Shown here one piece after another: positions 35,939-46,092 of a stretch of DNA of 64,000 nt (position 1 is its first letter; every line of letters begins with the position of its first letter). Origin of the DNA: Tagaea sp. CACIAM 22H2 (GTDB lineage: Bacteria; Pseudomonadota; Alphaproteobacteria; CACIAM-22H2); NCBI GenBank assembly GCA_014444615.1, contig PVXE01000013.1, positions 1-64,000 of the forward strand, given 5' to 3'. The notes under the pieces were generated by a model. That model saw only the letters and a list, made by a program, of their open reading frames with translations. It was not told where the DNA came from and did no database searches. The position numbers were made by a program, and so were the translations under genes.

Positions 35939-36874
35939 ATGACGAACCAAGCCAAGCCGCCCGCCGCCCTAACCGGTTACGCCTGGGGCCTGCTCACGAT
36001 TTCGATCTGGGCGCTGTGGATGATCGCCACGCGGTCCGCCGCCAAAACCACGCTCGACACGTTCGACCTCGCGGCATTGCGCTTCGCCTCGGCCGGGCTG
36101 GTGCTGCTGCCCGTGGCGCTGCGCATGCGCCGTTTCCAGCCGGCGCGTATCGGCTGGGGCATTTGGACGACGCTGCTCTGCGGGGCCGGAATCGTCTACG
36201 CGATCGTTTCGGCGATCGGCTTTCGCTACGCGCCGATCAGCCACGGCTCGGTCATGCTGCCGGGCACGATGCCGCTATTCGTGGCGCTGCTGTCGGTCGT
36301 GCTGCTGGGCGAAACCATCGCGGGCACGCGCAAGATCGGCTTCGCGCTGATCCCGCTGGGCGTCGTGACGCTCGTGTTCGCGGGCGCCCATCATGGCACG
36401 GGCCAAGAATGGATCGGCCAAGCGACCTTCATCTTCTCGGCGATGTTGTGGGCGTCCTACACCATCGCGATGCGCAAAAGCGGCCTGACGGCGATCGAAG
36501 TCGCGGCCGTCGTCTGCGTCTGGTCGGCGATCCTGTATCTGCCGCCCTACGCGATCTATGTCGCGTGGACGCTGGATTCGGGTCTGCTGCGCGAAAGCTG
36601 GAACGAGCTGTTCGCCCAAGCCTTGATGCAAGGCGTGCTGCCGAGTGCGGTGTCGCTGTTCACCTTCAACCGCACGCTGACGATCCTGGGCCCGTCGCGC
36701 GGGGCCGCGTTGGCGTCGCTCGTCCCCGTCGTCGCCACGCTCAGCGCGATCCCGCTGCTCGGCGAATGGCCGTCAAGCACCGATTGGCTGGGCTTGGCGG
36801 CCATCACGGCGGGCGTCTATCTCGCGACCGGCGCGCCTTTGCCGGCGTTCCTTACGCATCGCGCAGCGAACTGA
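35939..36874 (+). CDS. EamA/DMT-family transporter 3
   Basis: A 311-residue ten-helix exporter with two EamA repeats. It contains GLLTISIWALWMIATRSAAK, the loop FRYAPISHGSVMLPGTMPLF and the second-repeat element LVPVVATLSAIPLLGEWPS. This subgroup often has HGSV-type loops. The substrate is unknown. Divergence from a LysR gene suggests inducible expression, perhaps by the exported compound. It is distinct from the pair at 5201-6945. No co-transcribed partner follows. Confidence 0.9.
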   Translation: MTNQAKPPAALTGYAWGLLTISIWALWMIATRSAAKTTLDTFDLAALRFASAGLVLLPVALRMRRFQPARIGWGIWTTLLCGAGIVYAIVSAIGFRYAPISHGSVMLPGTMPLFVALLSVVLLGETIAGTRKIGFALIPLGVVTLVFAGAHHGTGQEWIGQATFIFSAMLWASYTIAMRKSGLTAIEVAAVVCVWSAILYLPPYAIYVAWTLDSGLLRESWNELFAQALMQGVLPSAVSLFTFNRTLTILGPSRGAALASLVPVVATLSAIPLLGEWPSSTDWLGLAAITAGVYLATGAPLPAFLTHRAAN

Positions 36875-36876
36875 CG

Positions 36877-36908
36877 CAAAACGGGCGGCGCCCTTCGGCA
36901 CCGCCCGT
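36877..36908 (-). terminator. Terminator of aceA
   Basis: On the minus strand ACGGGCGG and CCGCCCGT form an 8-base stem around a 12-base loop that can extend it, followed by TTTTGCG. It lies about 40 bases beyond the aceA stop, between the convergent exporter gene and aceA, and probably serves the aceA transcript. Confidence 0.65.
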
Positions 36909-36949
36909 CCCGCGACCTCCCTAAACTTATCGTTTTTATCGGGGCGCGC

Positions 36950-38242
36950 TTACTCCGCCGCGTTGGGCACGGCCGCCGGCTTGGCGCCGTGGAACTGCTC
37001 GGCTTCGGTCGAACCCGCCATCGCGGTCGTCGACGACTTGCCGGCCGAGATCGCGACCGCGACTGCGTCGAAATACGACGTGCCGACCTCGCGCTGATGG
37101 CGCGTGGCGGTGTAGCCGTTCTTCTCGCTGTCGAATTCGGCCTGCTGGAGCTCCGAATAGGCGCCCATGCCGCGCTTGTTGTAGCCGCGCGCCAATTCGA
37201 ACATCGAGTAGTTCAGCGCGTGGAACCCCGCCAGCGTGACGAACTGGAATTTGTAGCCCATCTCGGCGATCTGTTCCTGATAGGTCTCGATCGTCGGGAG
37301 GTCGAGCTTGCGCCGCCAATTGAACGACGGGGAGCAGTTATAGGCGAAGAGCTTGCCCGGAAATTTCGCGCGGACTTCCTGCGCGAATTCGCGCGCTTCG
37401 CCCAAATCGGGCTCCGACGTTTCCCACCAGATCAGATCGCAATATTCGGCATAGGCGAGGCCGCGCGCGATCGCGTATTCCACGCCCTTGCCTTCCTTGA
37501 TGCGGAAGAAGCCTTCCGGCGTGCGCGCCCCGGTCAAGAACGGGCGGTCGCGCTCGTCGACGTCGGAGGTGATGAGCTGCGCGGAGTGCGCGTCGGTGCG
37601 CGCGACCAGCACGCTCGGCACGTTCTCCACGTCCGCGGCCATGCGCGCGGCGTTGAGGGTGCGGACATGCGTTTGCATCGGCACCAGCACCTTGCCGCCG
37701 AGATGGCCGCATTTCTTTTCCGAGGCGAGTTGATCCTCGAAATGCACGCCTGCGGCCCCCGCTTCGATCATCGCCTTCATCAACTCGAACGCGTTGAGCG
37801 GCCCGCCGAACCCGGCCTCGGCATCCGCGACGATGGGCGCGAACCAATCGATATCGCCCTTGCCTTCCATCGTCTGGATCTGGTCGGCGCGGCGCAGCGC
37901 GTTGTTGATGCGCTTCACGACGTCGGGAACCGACGACGCCGGATAAAGCGACTGGTCGGGATACATTTGACCCGCGTTGTTCGCATCGGCCGCGACCTGC
38001 CAGCCCGACAGATAGATCGCCTGCAACCCGGCCTTCACCTGCTGCACCGCCTGGTTGCCGGTGAGCGCACCCAGCGAGCGCACGAAGGGCGTTTCGTGCA
38101 GCTGCTTCCACAGGCGGTTTGCGCCGCGCCGGGCGAGCGTGTGTTCGACCGTGACCGAGCCCGCGAGCTTGCGAACGTCGGCGGCGGTGTAATCGCGCTT
38201 GATGCCGTTCCAGCGGGGGTTCGTATCCCAATCGAAATTCAT
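36950..38242 (-). CDS. aceA: Isocitrate lyase
   Basis: The glyoxylate-shunt enzyme that splits isocitrate to glyoxylate and succinate, needed for growth on acetate or fatty acids. The 430 residues match the bacterial short form. The catalytic motif KKCGHLGGK is present with Cys near residue 178. Also seen are [28 protein letters not shown]-like [18 protein letters not shown] and [13 protein letters not shown]. The ATG at 38242 is preceded by AAGGAA. The gene is divergent from a ScfR/RamB-type regulator, its probable controller, and a terminator lies downstream. Confidence 0.97.
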   Translation of the reverse strand: MNFDWDTNPRWNGIKRDYTAADVRKLAGSVTVEHTLARRGANRLWKQLHETPFVRSLGALTGNQAVQQVKAGLQAIYLSGWQVAADANNAGQMYPDQSLYPASSVPDVVKRINNALRRADQIQTMEGKGDIDWFAPIVADAEAGFGGPLNAFELMKAMIEAGAAGVHFEDQLASEKKCGHLGGKVLVPMQTHVRTLNAARMAADVENVPSVLVARTDAHSAQLITSDVDERDRPFLTGARTPEGFFRIKEGKGVEYAIARGLAYAEYCDLIWWETSEPDLGEAREFAQEVRAKFPGKLFAYNCSPSFNWRRKLDLPTIETYQEQIAEMGYKFQFVTLAGFHALNYSMFELARGYNKRGMGAYSELQQAEFDSEKNGYTATRHQREVGTSYFDAVAVAISAGKSSTTAMAGSTEAEQFHGAKPAAVPNAAE

Positions 38243-38288
38243 GACGGGTTCCTTCGGGGCGATCCCGGCGACGTGAGTGTCGTCGAGC

Positions 38289-38394
38289 TTGTAAATATCT
38301 TCACCATGCAGCGCCGAAGCGCAAATGCGAAAACGCCATAAATCACGTAAATCCGTGACTTCCTTTTCAGGCGGCAGGGCATTATTGTAAATAT
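38289..38394. promoter_or_regulatory. aceA-regulator intergenic region with repeated motifs
   Basis: The 175-base divergent region holds the ten-base direct repeat TTGTAAATAT at 38289-38298 and 38385-38394. Between them is the inverted repeat TCACG-TAAATC-CGTGA at 38343-38358. These AT-rich elements stand out in GC-rich surroundings and are plausible binding sites of the adjacent regulator at both promoters. Confidence 0.5.
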
Positions 38395-38417
38395 TGTTAA
38401 TACCGGAGGCTCGGAAG

Positions 38418-39839
38418 ATGGCGCGCAAAGTTCTGCTCGGCAACAAGATCCGCCGCCTGCGGCAGGCGCGCGATCTGACCCAGGCCCGCATGGCGGAGCT
38501 GTTGGGGATATCGCCCGCCTATCTCAATCTGATCGAACACGACGAACGGCCGGTGACCGTCGCGCTGCTGCTGAAGCTCGGCAAGACGCTGGACGTTGAT
38601 CTCACCGACCTGTCGGACGACGACGACCGCAAGCTTGCCGCCGGCTTGCGCGAGGTCTTCGCCGACACGACGCTCGACGCGGGCGACGTGGGGGACGAAG
38701 AAATCAAATCGCTGGCCGAGGCCGCCCCAGCGGCCGCGAAGGCGATCCTCGAACTCTATCGTGCCTATCGCCTCGCCCGCGAGGATGCGCAGTCGATGAC
38801 GCTGGGCTTGGGGCGCGGCCGCACGCGCAAAACCGTGCTGCCGGCGGAAGAGTCGCGCGACTTCTTCCACGACCGGACCAACTATTTCGACGAAATCGAG
38901 CGCGCGGCCGAGAAACTGATCCGCACCGCGTCGCTGCCTGCGGGCGAGCCGTGGCGCGTGATGGTCGACTACGCGAAAACCAAGCACGCGATCGACGTGG
39001 GGATCGAAGCGCCCGAAACGCTCGATGGGGCGGTGCGCCGCTTCGACGCCAAGTCGCGCACGCTGCGCCTGTCCGAAATCCTGCCGCGCGCATCGCGTCG
39101 CTTCCATCTCGCCTATCAGATCGGCCTGATCGAAGCGCGCGATGCGGTCGACGCGATCGTCGCGGCGGCCAAGCTCGCCTCGCCCGAGACGGAAACGCTG
39201 GTGCGCGTCGGCTTGCACAACTATTTCGCGGGCGCCGTGCTGATGCCTTACGCGCCCTATCTGGAAGCCGCGCGGAGCCTGCGCTACGACATCGAACGAT
39301 TGGCGCAGCGTTTCGGCGTGGGCATCGAGCAGGCATGCCATCGCTTGGCGACGCTGCAACGGCCCAGCGACAAGGCCGTGCCCTTCTGGCTGATGCGCGT
39401 GGACGCCGCGGGCAACGTCTCCAAACGCATCTCGGCGGGAGGGTTCCATTTCTCGCGGTTCGGCGGCTCGTGCCCGCGCCTGATCGTCCATGAGGCTTTC
39501 GCCAGCCCCGGCCGCACGCTGACCCAGATCGCGCGCCTGCCCGACGGCGCCACGTTCTTTTGCGTCGCGCGCACGCTCACCAAGCCGTCGGCGGGTTTCG
39601 GCGAGCCGCCGTCGCTACTCGCCATCGCGATCGGCTGCGACATCGCGCGCGCCGGCGAACTCGTCTATGCCGATGGCTACGACCTCGCCAACCGGGCGCG
39701 CGAAGTGGAAATCGGCGTGGGCTGCCGCCTGTGCGAACGCGAAAACTGCCGCCAGCGCGCCTATCCGCCGCTGCAACACCGGCTGGATATCGACCCGGCC
39801 GTGAAAGGTGCTTCGGCCTATTCGTTCAAGAAGGGTTAG
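38418..39839 (+). CDS. ScfR/RamB-type XRE regulator with IrrE and DUF2083 domains
   Basis: A 473-residue regulator. The N-terminal XRE helix-turn-helix is [20 protein letters not shown] then [18 protein letters not shown] middle IrrE/ImmA-like region (about residues 150-300) follows. The C-terminal DUF2083 domain has [20 protein letters not shown], whose cysteines suggest redox or metal sensing. Relatives (RamB in actinobacteria, ScfR and MccR types elsewhere) control acetate, propionate and glyoxylate genes. Divergence from aceA supports that role here. The ImmA-like zinc motif HExxH is not evident, so peptidase activity is unlikely. The start is ATG at 38418, with GGAGG 9 bases upstream. 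Confidence 0.88.
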   Translation: MARKVLLGNKIRRLRQARDLTQARMAELLGISPAYLNLIEHDERPVTVALLLKLGKTLDVDLTDLSDDDDRKLAAGLREVFADTTLDAGDVGDEEIKSLAEAAPAAAKAILELYRAYRLAREDAQSMTLGLGRGRTRKTVLPAEESRDFFHDRTNYFDEIERAAEKLIRTASLPAGEPWRVMVDYAKTKHAIDVGIEAPETLDGAVRRFDAKSRTLRLSEILPRASRRFHLAYQIGLIEARDAVDAIVAAAKLASPETETLVRVGLHNYFAGAVLMPYAPYLEAARSLRYDIERLAQRFGVGIEQACHRLATLQRPSDKAVPFWLMRVDAAGNVSKRISAGGFHFSRFGGSCPRLIVHEAFASPGRTLTQIARLPDGATFFCVARTLTKPSAGFGEPPSLLAIAIGCDIARAGELVYADGYDLANRAREVEIGVGCRLCERENCRQRAYPPLQHRLDIDPAVKGASAYSFKKG

Positions 39840-40750
39840 CCCTTCTCGGGATTGAACTCCAGGCCCCATTCCTGGAAGAAATCGCGCTTCTCGTCCCATT
39901 TGGGATCGACCTTCACGTGCAGGAACAGATGCACCGGGCGGTCGAGCAACTTGGCAAGTTCGAAACGGGCACCTTGCCCGATCGTCTTGAGCATGGCGCC
40001 CTTGGCGCCGATCACGATCTTGCGCTGGCCTTCGCGCGCCACATGGATCGTCTGCTCGATGCGCGCGGAACCGTCCTCGCGCTCCTCGAATTTGACCGTC
40101 TCGACCGCCGACGAGTACGGCAATTCCTTGTGCAGCTTGCGGAACACCTGCTCGCGCGTCACCTCCGCCGCCAGCAAGCGCGCGGGCAGATCGGAGATCT
40201 CGTCCTCGGGGTAATGGAACGGGCCTTCGGGCAAATTCGCGAGCAGCTTCGCTTTCAGCACGTCGCAGCCATTGCCGGTCTGCGCCGAGACCATGAACAC
40301 GTCGCGGATATGGCCCGTCTCGGAATAGCGTTTGGCAAGGGCAAGCAATTCGTGCGGCGCGATCAGATCGATCTTGTTGATCGCAAGGTCCGCCTTCAGG
40401 CCGCGCTTGGCGAGGCCGTCGAGGACGATCTTCTCTTCCTCGTCGCCGTCGCCGCGCTTCAACGCGCGCGGCGCATCGACGACCAGCAGCACGGCATCGG
40501 CTTCTTCGACGCCGCGCCATGCGGCATCGACCATCGCGCGGTCCAGGCGACGCTTTGGCGCGAACACGCCGGGCAGATCGACGAAGATCGCCTGCGTTTC
40601 GTTTTCAACCAGAATGCCGGTCACGCGCGTACGCGTCGTCTGCACCTTGGGCGAGACGATCGCGACCTTCGCGCCGACCAGGCGGTTGACCAATGTGGAC
40701 TTGCCCGCATTGGGCACGCCCAGCAACGCGACGAAACCGCAGCGGCTCAT
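39836..40750 (-). CDS. era: GTPase Era
   Basis: Era is an essential GTPase that binds 16S rRNA during 30S assembly. The 304 residues contain G1 GVPNAGKST, G3 FVDLPGVF, G4 NKID and switch I TTRTRVTG, followed by the C-terminal KH domain with IVIGAKGAMLKTIG and [10 protein letters not shown]. The ATG overlaps the rnc stop by four bases, the classic rnc-era coupling. It is the last gene of the minus-strand rpoZ-rel-acpS-lepB-rnc-era block. Confidence 0.97.
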   Translation of the reverse strand: MSRCGFVALLGVPNAGKSTLVNRLVGAKVAIVSPKVQTTRTRVTGILVENETQAIFVDLPGVFAPKRRLDRAMVDAAWRGVEEADAVLLVVDAPRALKRGDGDEEEKIVLDGLAKRGLKADLAINKIDLIAPHELLALAKRYSETGHIRDVFMVSAQTGNGCDVLKAKLLANLPEGPFHYPEDEISDLPARLLAAEVTREQVFRKLHKELPYSSAVETVKFEEREDGSARIEQTIHVAREGQRKIVIGAKGAMLKTIGQGARFELAKLLDRPVHLFLHVKVDPKWDEKRDFFQEWGLEFNPEKG

Positions 40751-41442
40751 ATCTTCGATCCTTCCAGGCGCGCGAGCAGCTTCGCGGCGGCGTCGCGTTC
40801 GGCTTCGCGTTTGTTGGGGCCCGATCCCGTTTCGGGCGCGTGGCTTTCGACCGTGACGCGCACGGTGAAATGCGGCGCGTGCGCCACGCCGGTTTGGGTC
40901 AGCACTTCGTAGACCGGCAGTTTGAGACCGCGCCCTTGCGACCATTCCTGCAAGGCGGTCTTCGGCTCGCGCGGCGGTGCCCCCGCTTTTGCCAGCAACG
41001 GCGCGAATAGCTTGGCGACCAAAGCTTGGGCGGGCGCCATGCCGCCGTCGCGATAGACCGCCCCCACGCACGCCTCGAACGCGTCGGCCAGCACGCCGGC
41101 CGCTTCGCGCCCACCGCCCTGCTCCTCGGAGTTCGACAATTCGAGCGCGGGCCCGATATCCAATTCCTTGGCGAGGGCCGCCAGCGTTTCGCGGCGCACG
41201 AGTTGCGCATGGCGCTTGGCGAGGTCGCCTTCGTTTTCCTCGCCGTAGCGCTTTTCCAGAAGATCGGCGACGACAAGACCGACGACGCGATCGCCGAGGA
41301 ATTCGAGCCGCTCGAAACCCACGCCGCTGCGCTTCTTGTCGCCGCGCCTTCCGAGCGAGGAATGGGCGAGTGCTGCGGTCAGCAAATCGGGATCGGCAAA
41401 GCGATGGCCCAGCGCGTCTTCAAGGGCCTTGCGTGCGCTCAA
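40747..41442 (-). CDS. rnc: Ribonuclease III
   Basis: This endonuclease cleaves double-stranded RNA and processes rRNA precursors. The signature ERLEFLGDRVVGLVVADLL carries the acidic active-site residues, a second acidic set lies in VLADAFEACVGAVYRDGG, and the C-terminal double-stranded RNA-binding domain includes GSGPNKREAERDAAAKLL. TTG at 41442 is preferred because it overlaps the lepB stop (TTGA) and gives the usual 231 residues. An upstream TTG at 41511 would overlap lepB by 73 bases. Confidence 0.95.
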   Translation of the reverse strand: MSARKALEDALGHRFADPDLLTAALAHSSLGRRGDKKRSGVGFERLEFLGDRVVGLVVADLLEKRYGEENEGDLAKRHAQLVRRETLAALAKELDIGPALELSNSEEQGGGREAAGVLADAFEACVGAVYRDGGMAPAQALVAKLFAPLLAKAGAPPREPKTALQEWSQGRGLKLPVYEVLTQTGVAHAPHFTVRVTVESHAPETGSGPNKREAERDAAAKLLARLEGSKI

Positions 41443-42194
41443 CGGATCGCGCCCAGCAGACGGGAATAGCGGATCGCCGTCAGCGCTTCCCACGGACGCG
41501 CGATCGACCAATTGCCGTCGGTCGAGAAGAACAGGAATTGCGCGCGGCCGACGATATTCTCGAACGGCACGAAGCCGACGGCTTCGGGATCGCGGCTGTC
41601 CTGCGAATTGTCGCGATGATCGCCCATCGCGAAGAAATGCCCCGGCGGCACCGTGAACACGGGCGTGTTGTTGTACGGGCCCTCGTTCGTCATCTTCAGA
41701 ATACGATGCTCACGCCCGCCGGGGAGCGTTTCCATGAACTGGGCGTAGCGCACGGCAAAGCCGCGCTCGTCGTCGACGAAATCCGGAAGGCGGCGCAAAT
41801 TCGCGGCTTCGTCATTGATGTAGAGCACGCCGCCGGTAACGCGCACCTTGTCGCCCGGCAAGCCGATCACGCGCTTGATGTAGTCGGTCTTGCCGTCGCG
41901 CGGCAGTTTGAACACGACCACGTCGCCGCGATCGGGGGCCGAGCCGGCGATACGGCCGTCGAACAGACGAATGCCGTAGGGCAGCGACGCGAAGGAATAG
42001 CCGTAGGTGAATTTCGAGACGAACAGGTAGTCGCCGATCAACAGCGTGGGCACCATCGACGCCGACGGAATGTTGAACGGCTCGTACAGCACGGTCCGGA
42101 TGCCCAGCGCGATCAGCACCGCATAGACGATCGTTTTCACGAACTCGACGAGGCCGGAGGCGGTCTGGCCGCGGGGGACGGGCGGTGTCTGCAT
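41439..42194 (-). CDS. lepB: Signal peptidase I
   Basis: The membrane-bound protease that removes Sec signal peptides. The 251 residues carry one N-terminal membrane helix (FVKTIVYAVLIALGIRTVL), the serine motif NIPSASMVPTLLIGDY, the lysine region DYIKRVIGLPGDKV and box E GDHRDNSQDSR. It uses the Ser/Lys dyad. It sits between acpS and rnc, as in most alphaproteobacteria. A short gap of 56 bases separates it from acpS. Confidence 0.97.
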   Translation of the reverse strand: MQTPPVPRGQTASGLVEFVKTIVYAVLIALGIRTVLYEPFNIPSASMVPTLLIGDYLFVSKFTYGYSFASLPYGIRLFDGRIAGSAPDRGDVVVFKLPRDGKTDYIKRVIGLPGDKVRVTGGVLYINDEAANLRRLPDFVDDERGFAVRYAQFMETLPGGREHRILKMTNEGPYNNTPVFTVPPGHFFAMGDHRDNSQDSRDPEAVGFVPFENIVGRAQFLFFSTDGNWSIARPWEALTAIRYSRLLGAIR

Positions 42195-42250
42195 GATGCC
42201 GGAAAACCGTGTTTTTGCGGGCGGGATAAGGCCGGTAGCGGCCCGTTAAG

Positions 42251-42652
42251 TCAAGGGGCCGGGACGGCCGAGATTATCACGATGGCGCTGGCGATCGGGG
42301 GATCGTCAGTCAAACTCACGTCGATTTGGGCTTTCATGCCCGGCGGCACCATTTCGGCCAGGCGGATCGCCGCCCCGCCGGTCAGGCGCATCGTGGGCTT
42401 GCCGCCGGGCAGATTCACCACTTCCATGTCGCGCCAATAGACCGCTTTGCGAAAGCCGGTGCCCAAAGCTTTGGAACACGCTTCCTTGGCCGCGAAACGC
42501 CGCGCATAGGATTCCGCGCGCGCCGCGCGCCGGTCGGATTTGGCGCGCTCCCCCGCCGTGAAGATGCGATGGGTGAAACGCTCGCCGAAACGCGCCAGCG
42601 TCGCCTCGACGCGGCGAATGTCGACCAGATCGGACCCGAGACCCAAAATCAT
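42251..42652 (-). CDS. acpS: Holo-[acyl-carrier-protein] synthase
   Basis: AcpS transfers the 4'-phosphopantetheine arm from CoA to apo-acyl-carrier protein. The 133 residues contain the magnesium-binding [23 protein letters not shown] and the signature [16 protein letters not shown]. The length is typical. The ATG overlaps the rel stop by four bases (ATGA), so the two are coupled. It belongs to the rpoZ-to-era cluster. Confidence 0.96.
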   Translation of the reverse strand: MILGLGSDLVDIRRVEATLARFGERFTHRIFTAGERAKSDRRAARAESYARRFAAKEACSKALGTGFRKAVYWRDMEVVNLPGGKPTMRLTGGAAIRLAEMVPPGMKAQIDVSLTDDPPIASAIVIISAVPAP

Positions 42653-44901
42653 CCGCGCGCGCGCTCGGCCGAATTGATGACGGGTGTGGCGCGCAACGCC
42701 GCAATGACGTTGGTGAGGTGCTTCACATCGCGCACTTCGACGTCGATGATCATTTCCCAGAACTCGGTCGTCCGGTTGGTGATCTTCAGATTGGTGATAT
42801 TGCCGCCGTTCTTGGCGATCACGGTCGACAGCGTGCCAAGACTGCCCTGTTCGTTGCGCACGACCATCGCGATGCGGCCGACGAAGGCGCCGCCCGGCGT
42901 CTCACCGTCGATTTCCCAGCCGACATCCAGCCAGCGCGCGGGTTGATCGGCGAATTGCTCCAGCGTGTCGCAATCGATCGTGTGGATCGTGACGCCGCGC
43001 CCGGTGGTGACGATGCCCACGATGCGGTCGCCCGGCAGCGGATGGCAACAGCCCGCGTAATGGATCGCCATGCCGGGAATCAGCCCACGGATCGGCACGC
43101 GGTTGCGCGGCACATCCGACGTCGCGGCCTTGCCCTTGCGGATCGGCACGACATTCGCGGGCTTGGGCTGGGGCCGCGTCTCGGGGAACAGGATGTTCAG
43201 AACTTCGCGGTCGGAGATCTGCCCCGCCCCGACTTCGGCGATCAGATCCTCGACGTCGTCGGCCTTCAGCGGCTTGACCGCACCTTCCAAAGACTTGTCG
43301 GCGTAGTCGTAGCCTTCGGCCTTAAAGGCCTTCTGCAGAATCGAGCGGCCCAACTCGACGAATTGCTGGCGCTGCTGCGACCGGATGAAGCGGCGGATGC
43401 GCGCGCGCGCCTTACCCGTTACGACAAAACGTTCCCAGGTCGGCGACGGCACTTGCGCCTTGGAGGTGACGATCTCCACCTGATCGCCGTTCGACAAGGC
43501 CGTGCGCAGCGGCATCATGCGGCCATTGATCTTGGCGCCCACGCAATGGTCGCCGACCGCCGAGTGCACGGCATAGGCGAAGTCGACCGGTGTCGCCCCA
43601 CGCGGCAGCGCGATCAGGTCGCCCTTGGGCGTGAAGCAGAAGACCTGGTCCTGATACATCTCGAGCTTCGTGTGCTCGAGGAATTCCTCGGGATTGGTCG
43701 TATGCTCAAGAATATCGAGAAGTTCGCGCAGCCAGCGATATTGGCCGCCGTCCTTGGCCGCGTCACCGGTTTCGGCAATCGGGCGGCCTTCCTTGTAGGA
43801 CCAGTGTGCGGCGACGCCGAATTCGGCGACGTCCTGCATATCGCGCGTACGGATCTGGATTTCGACGCGCTGGCCTTCGGGCCCGAAAATGCCGGTATGC
43901 AGCGAGCGATAGCCGTTGGGCTTGGCAACGGAGATGTAATCCTTGAAGCGCCCCGGCACGACGCGCCAATGCGAATGCACGACGCCCAGCGCCCGGTAGC
44001 AATCGGCCACGTCTTCGACGACGACGCGGAAAGCCATGATGTCGGACAATTGCTCGAACGCCACGTTCTTGCGCTGGGTCTTGCGCCAGATCGAATAGGG
44101 CGTCTTCTCGCGGCCGGAGACCTGCGCGTTCAACCCTTCGAATTTCAATACGCCCGCGATGTGCTCGGCCACGCGGCTGACGACGTCGCCGCCGCGCGCG
44201 CGCAAATGCTGAAGCCGCGTGACGATGGATTCGCGCGCGTCCGGATTGATCTGCGAAAACGCGAGATCCTCCAGCTCCTCCTGCACGCGGCGCATGCCGA
44301 TACGCTCGGCCAGCGGCGCGTAGATATCCATCGTTTCGCGCGCGATGCGCTGGCGCTTCTCGGGCTTCGGGATGAAGCCGATCGTGCGCATGTTGTGCAG
44401 ACGGTCGGCGAGCTTCACCAGCAACACGCGGATATCGGCCGACATCGCCAGCAGCAGCTTGCGGAAATTCTCCGCCTGCTTGGCGCGGTCGGATTGCGCC
44501 TGCTGTTCCAGGCGCGAAAGCTTGGTGACGCCGTCGACGAGGCGCGCGATCTCGGGCCCGAACACGCGCTCGATCTCGTCGATCGAGGTCAGCGTATCCT
44601 CGACCGTGTCGTGCAGCAGCGCCGTCACGATCGACGCGGTGTCGAGCTTGAATTGTGTGAGGATGCCCGCGACTTCCAGCGGGTGCGAGAAATACGGATC
44701 GCCCGAGGCGCGTTTCTGCGCGCCGTGCACCTTCATCGAAAAGACGTAGGCGCGGTTGATCAGATCTTCGTCGGCGTCGGGATCGTAGGCTTTAACGCGC
44801 TCGACCAGTTCGAAGGCGCGCATCATCGGCGGCCGCGCCTTGCGCGGCGCCTCCGCCGACGAAACGGCCGGCACAGACGAAGCGGGCGCGACGGCGTTCA
44901 T
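42649..44901 (-). CDS. rsh: Bifunctional (p)ppGpp synthetase/hydrolase RelA/SpoT
   Basis: The single Rsh enzyme of alphaproteobacteria, which makes and degrades the stringent-response alarmone. The N-terminal HD hydrolase domain shows [14 protein letters not shown] and [10 protein letters not shown]. The synthetase domain has [20 protein letters not shown] and [23 protein letters not shown] ([20 protein letters not shown]) and C-terminal ACT domains follow. The start is uncertain: ATG 44901 is used, while ATG 44826 better matches the conserved [20 protein letters not shown]. The Ala/Pro-rich first 25 residues may not be translated. It follows rpoZ and overlaps acpS. Confidence 0.95.
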   Translation of the reverse strand: MNAVAPASSVPAVSSAEAPRKARPPMMRAFELVERVKAYDPDADEDLINRAYVFSMKVHGAQKRASGDPYFSHPLEVAGILTQFKLDTASIVTALLHDTVEDTLTSIDEIERVFGPEIARLVDGVTKLSRLEQQAQSDRAKQAENFRKLLLAMSADIRVLLVKLADRLHNMRTIGFIPKPEKRQRIARETMDIYAPLAERIGMRRVQEELEDLAFSQINPDARESIVTRLQHLRARGGDVVSRVAEHIAGVLKFEGLNAQVSGREKTPYSIWRKTQRKNVAFEQLSDIMAFRVVVEDVADCYRALGVVHSHWRVVPGRFKDYISVAKPNGYRSLHTGIFGPEGQRVEIQIRTRDMQDVAEFGVAAHWSYKEGRPIAETGDAAKDGGQYRWLRELLDILEHTTNPEEFLEHTKLEMYQDQVFCFTPKGDLIALPRGATPVDFAYAVHSAVGDHCVGAKINGRMMPLRTALSNGDQVEIVTSKAQVPSPTWERFVVTGKARARIRRFIRSQQRQQFVELGRSILQKAFKAEGYDYADKSLEGAVKPLKADDVEDLIAEVGAGQISDREVLNILFPETRPQPKPANVVPIRKGKAATSDVPRNRVPIRGLIPGMAIHYAGCCHPLPGDRIVGIVTTGRGVTIHTIDCDTLEQFADQPARWLDVGWEIDGETPGGAFVGRIAMVVRNEQGSLGTLSTVIAKNGGNITNLKITNRTTEFWEMIIDVEVRDVKHLTNVIAALRATPVINSAERARG

Positions 44902-44991
44902 GTCCGTCGCGCCCCGCGCGTCAGTACCGCCTTCAATCGGCGGCGCTTGGGTCTCGGTGGTGCCGTCGGGGCCCAAATCCCCGCCCGCCGG

Positions 44992-45390
44992 TTACTCTTC
45001 GACCGCCGCGTCGTCCGCCGCGGCAACGTCGGTCTTCACCGTGTCGGCGTCTTCGATATCCATCTCGTCTTCGATACCGTCCATCGCCGCGTCTTCCGGC
45101 ACGCCGGCGACGTCGCGATCGGCTGCGAGCAGTTCCATCGCGTCGTCTTCCGGCTCTTCGCTTTCGACTTGGCGCTGCAGACCCTGGATCAGCGACTGGC
45201 GCAGATTGTCCAGCGCCAGAGAATCGTCGGCGATCTCGCGCAAAGCGACGACCGGATTCTTGTCGTTGTCCTTCTCGACCGTCAGCGGGGAGCCCGCAGA
45301 AATTTCACGCGCGCGCTGGGCCGCGAGCATGACGAGTTCGAAGCGGTTGGGAACTTTGACGACGCAATCTTCAACGGTTACGCGGGCCAT
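44992..45390 (-). CDS. rpoZ: RNA polymerase omega subunit with acidic C-terminal tail
   Basis: Omega helps assemble RNA polymerase and is part of the ppGpp binding site. The conserved core is [20 protein letters not shown] then [13 protein letters not shown] and [17 protein letters not shown]. The 132-residue protein ends in an acidic tail of about 50 residues rich in Glu, Asp and Ala, also seen in other alphaproteobacterial omegas. The gene directly precedes rel. The 105 bases between folK and rpoZ probably hold the operon promoter. Confidence 0.96.
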   Translation of the reverse strand: MARVTVEDCVVKVPNRFELVMLAAQRAREISAGSPLTVEKDNDKNPVVALREIADDSLALDNLRQSLIQGLQRQVESEEPEDDAMELLAADRDVAGVPEDAAMDGIEDEMDIEDADTVKTDVAAADDAAVEE

Positions 45391-45495
45391 TCGGCACTCC
45401 GGCTCAACGGATAGAAATCCTTGGAAAGGGCTAAGGAATATAGAGGCTTCCGCGCCGCAGCACAATCCCTGAAAAGCCGGGAATTTGCCGCCGCT

Positions 45496-45993
45496 TCAAC
45501 CCCTTGGCGGCAGAGGCCGGCAAACGGTTTCCGGCGGCAGTCCGGCGATCAAGCCGGAAACGGAACGGTCCAGGACCGGATGACGCCAATCCGGGGCGAT
45601 TTCGGCAAGCGGATAAAGTACGAAAGCGCGATCCCCCATGCGCGGATGGGGCAGGATCGGCGGCCCATCCTGGACCTTGCCGTCATAGTCGATTAGGTCG
45701 AGATCGAGTGTGCGCGCGGCATTGAGTTCGCCGCGCACGCGGCCGAATTCCCGCTCGATGCCATGCAGATGGGCCAGCAACGCTTCGGGGCCCAGTTCGG
45801 TTTCGAGCCGCACGACCGCATTGGCATACCAAGGCTGGGTCGACGGCTGCGGCCAAGGCGGGCTTTCGTAGATGCGCGAGCGTGCGGCGACGCGCAAAGG
45901 CGCACGATCGAGTTCGGCGAACGCCGCTTCTATCGCATCGGCGGGCGATGCGAATTTGCCGGGCAAATTGGCGCCGATGGCCACGAGAATCAT
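45496..45993 (-). CDS. folK: 2-amino-4-hydroxy-6-hydroxymethyldihydropteridine diphosphokinase
   Basis: FolK pyrophosphorylates 6-hydroxymethyldihydropterin in folate synthesis. The 165 residues show ILVAIGANLPGKFASPADAI, SRIYESPPWPQPSTQPWYAN and the signature RTLDLDLIDYDG followed by LPHPRMGDRAFVLYPLAEIA. ATG at 45993 is the start; a longer upstream frame is not conserved. It is divergent from the NYN-domain gene, 99 bases away, and lies upstream of rpoZ on the same strand. Confidence 0.95.
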   Translation of the reverse strand: MILVAIGANLPGKFASPADAIEAAFAELDRAPLRVAARSRIYESPPWPQPSTQPWYANAVVRLETELGPEALLAHLHGIEREFGRVRGELNAARTLDLDLIDYDGKVQDGPPILPHPRMGDRAFVLYPLAEIAPDWRHPVLDRSVSGLIAGLPPETVCRPLPPRG

Positions 45994-46092
45994 TCGCGAT
46001 CCTGTGTCTTGTTCTCGTTGGACGGCCACGCTAGATAGACCCCATTCCGGCTTCGAACATTTTCGCGTCGGCACATTTGAAGGAGAGTCGTT

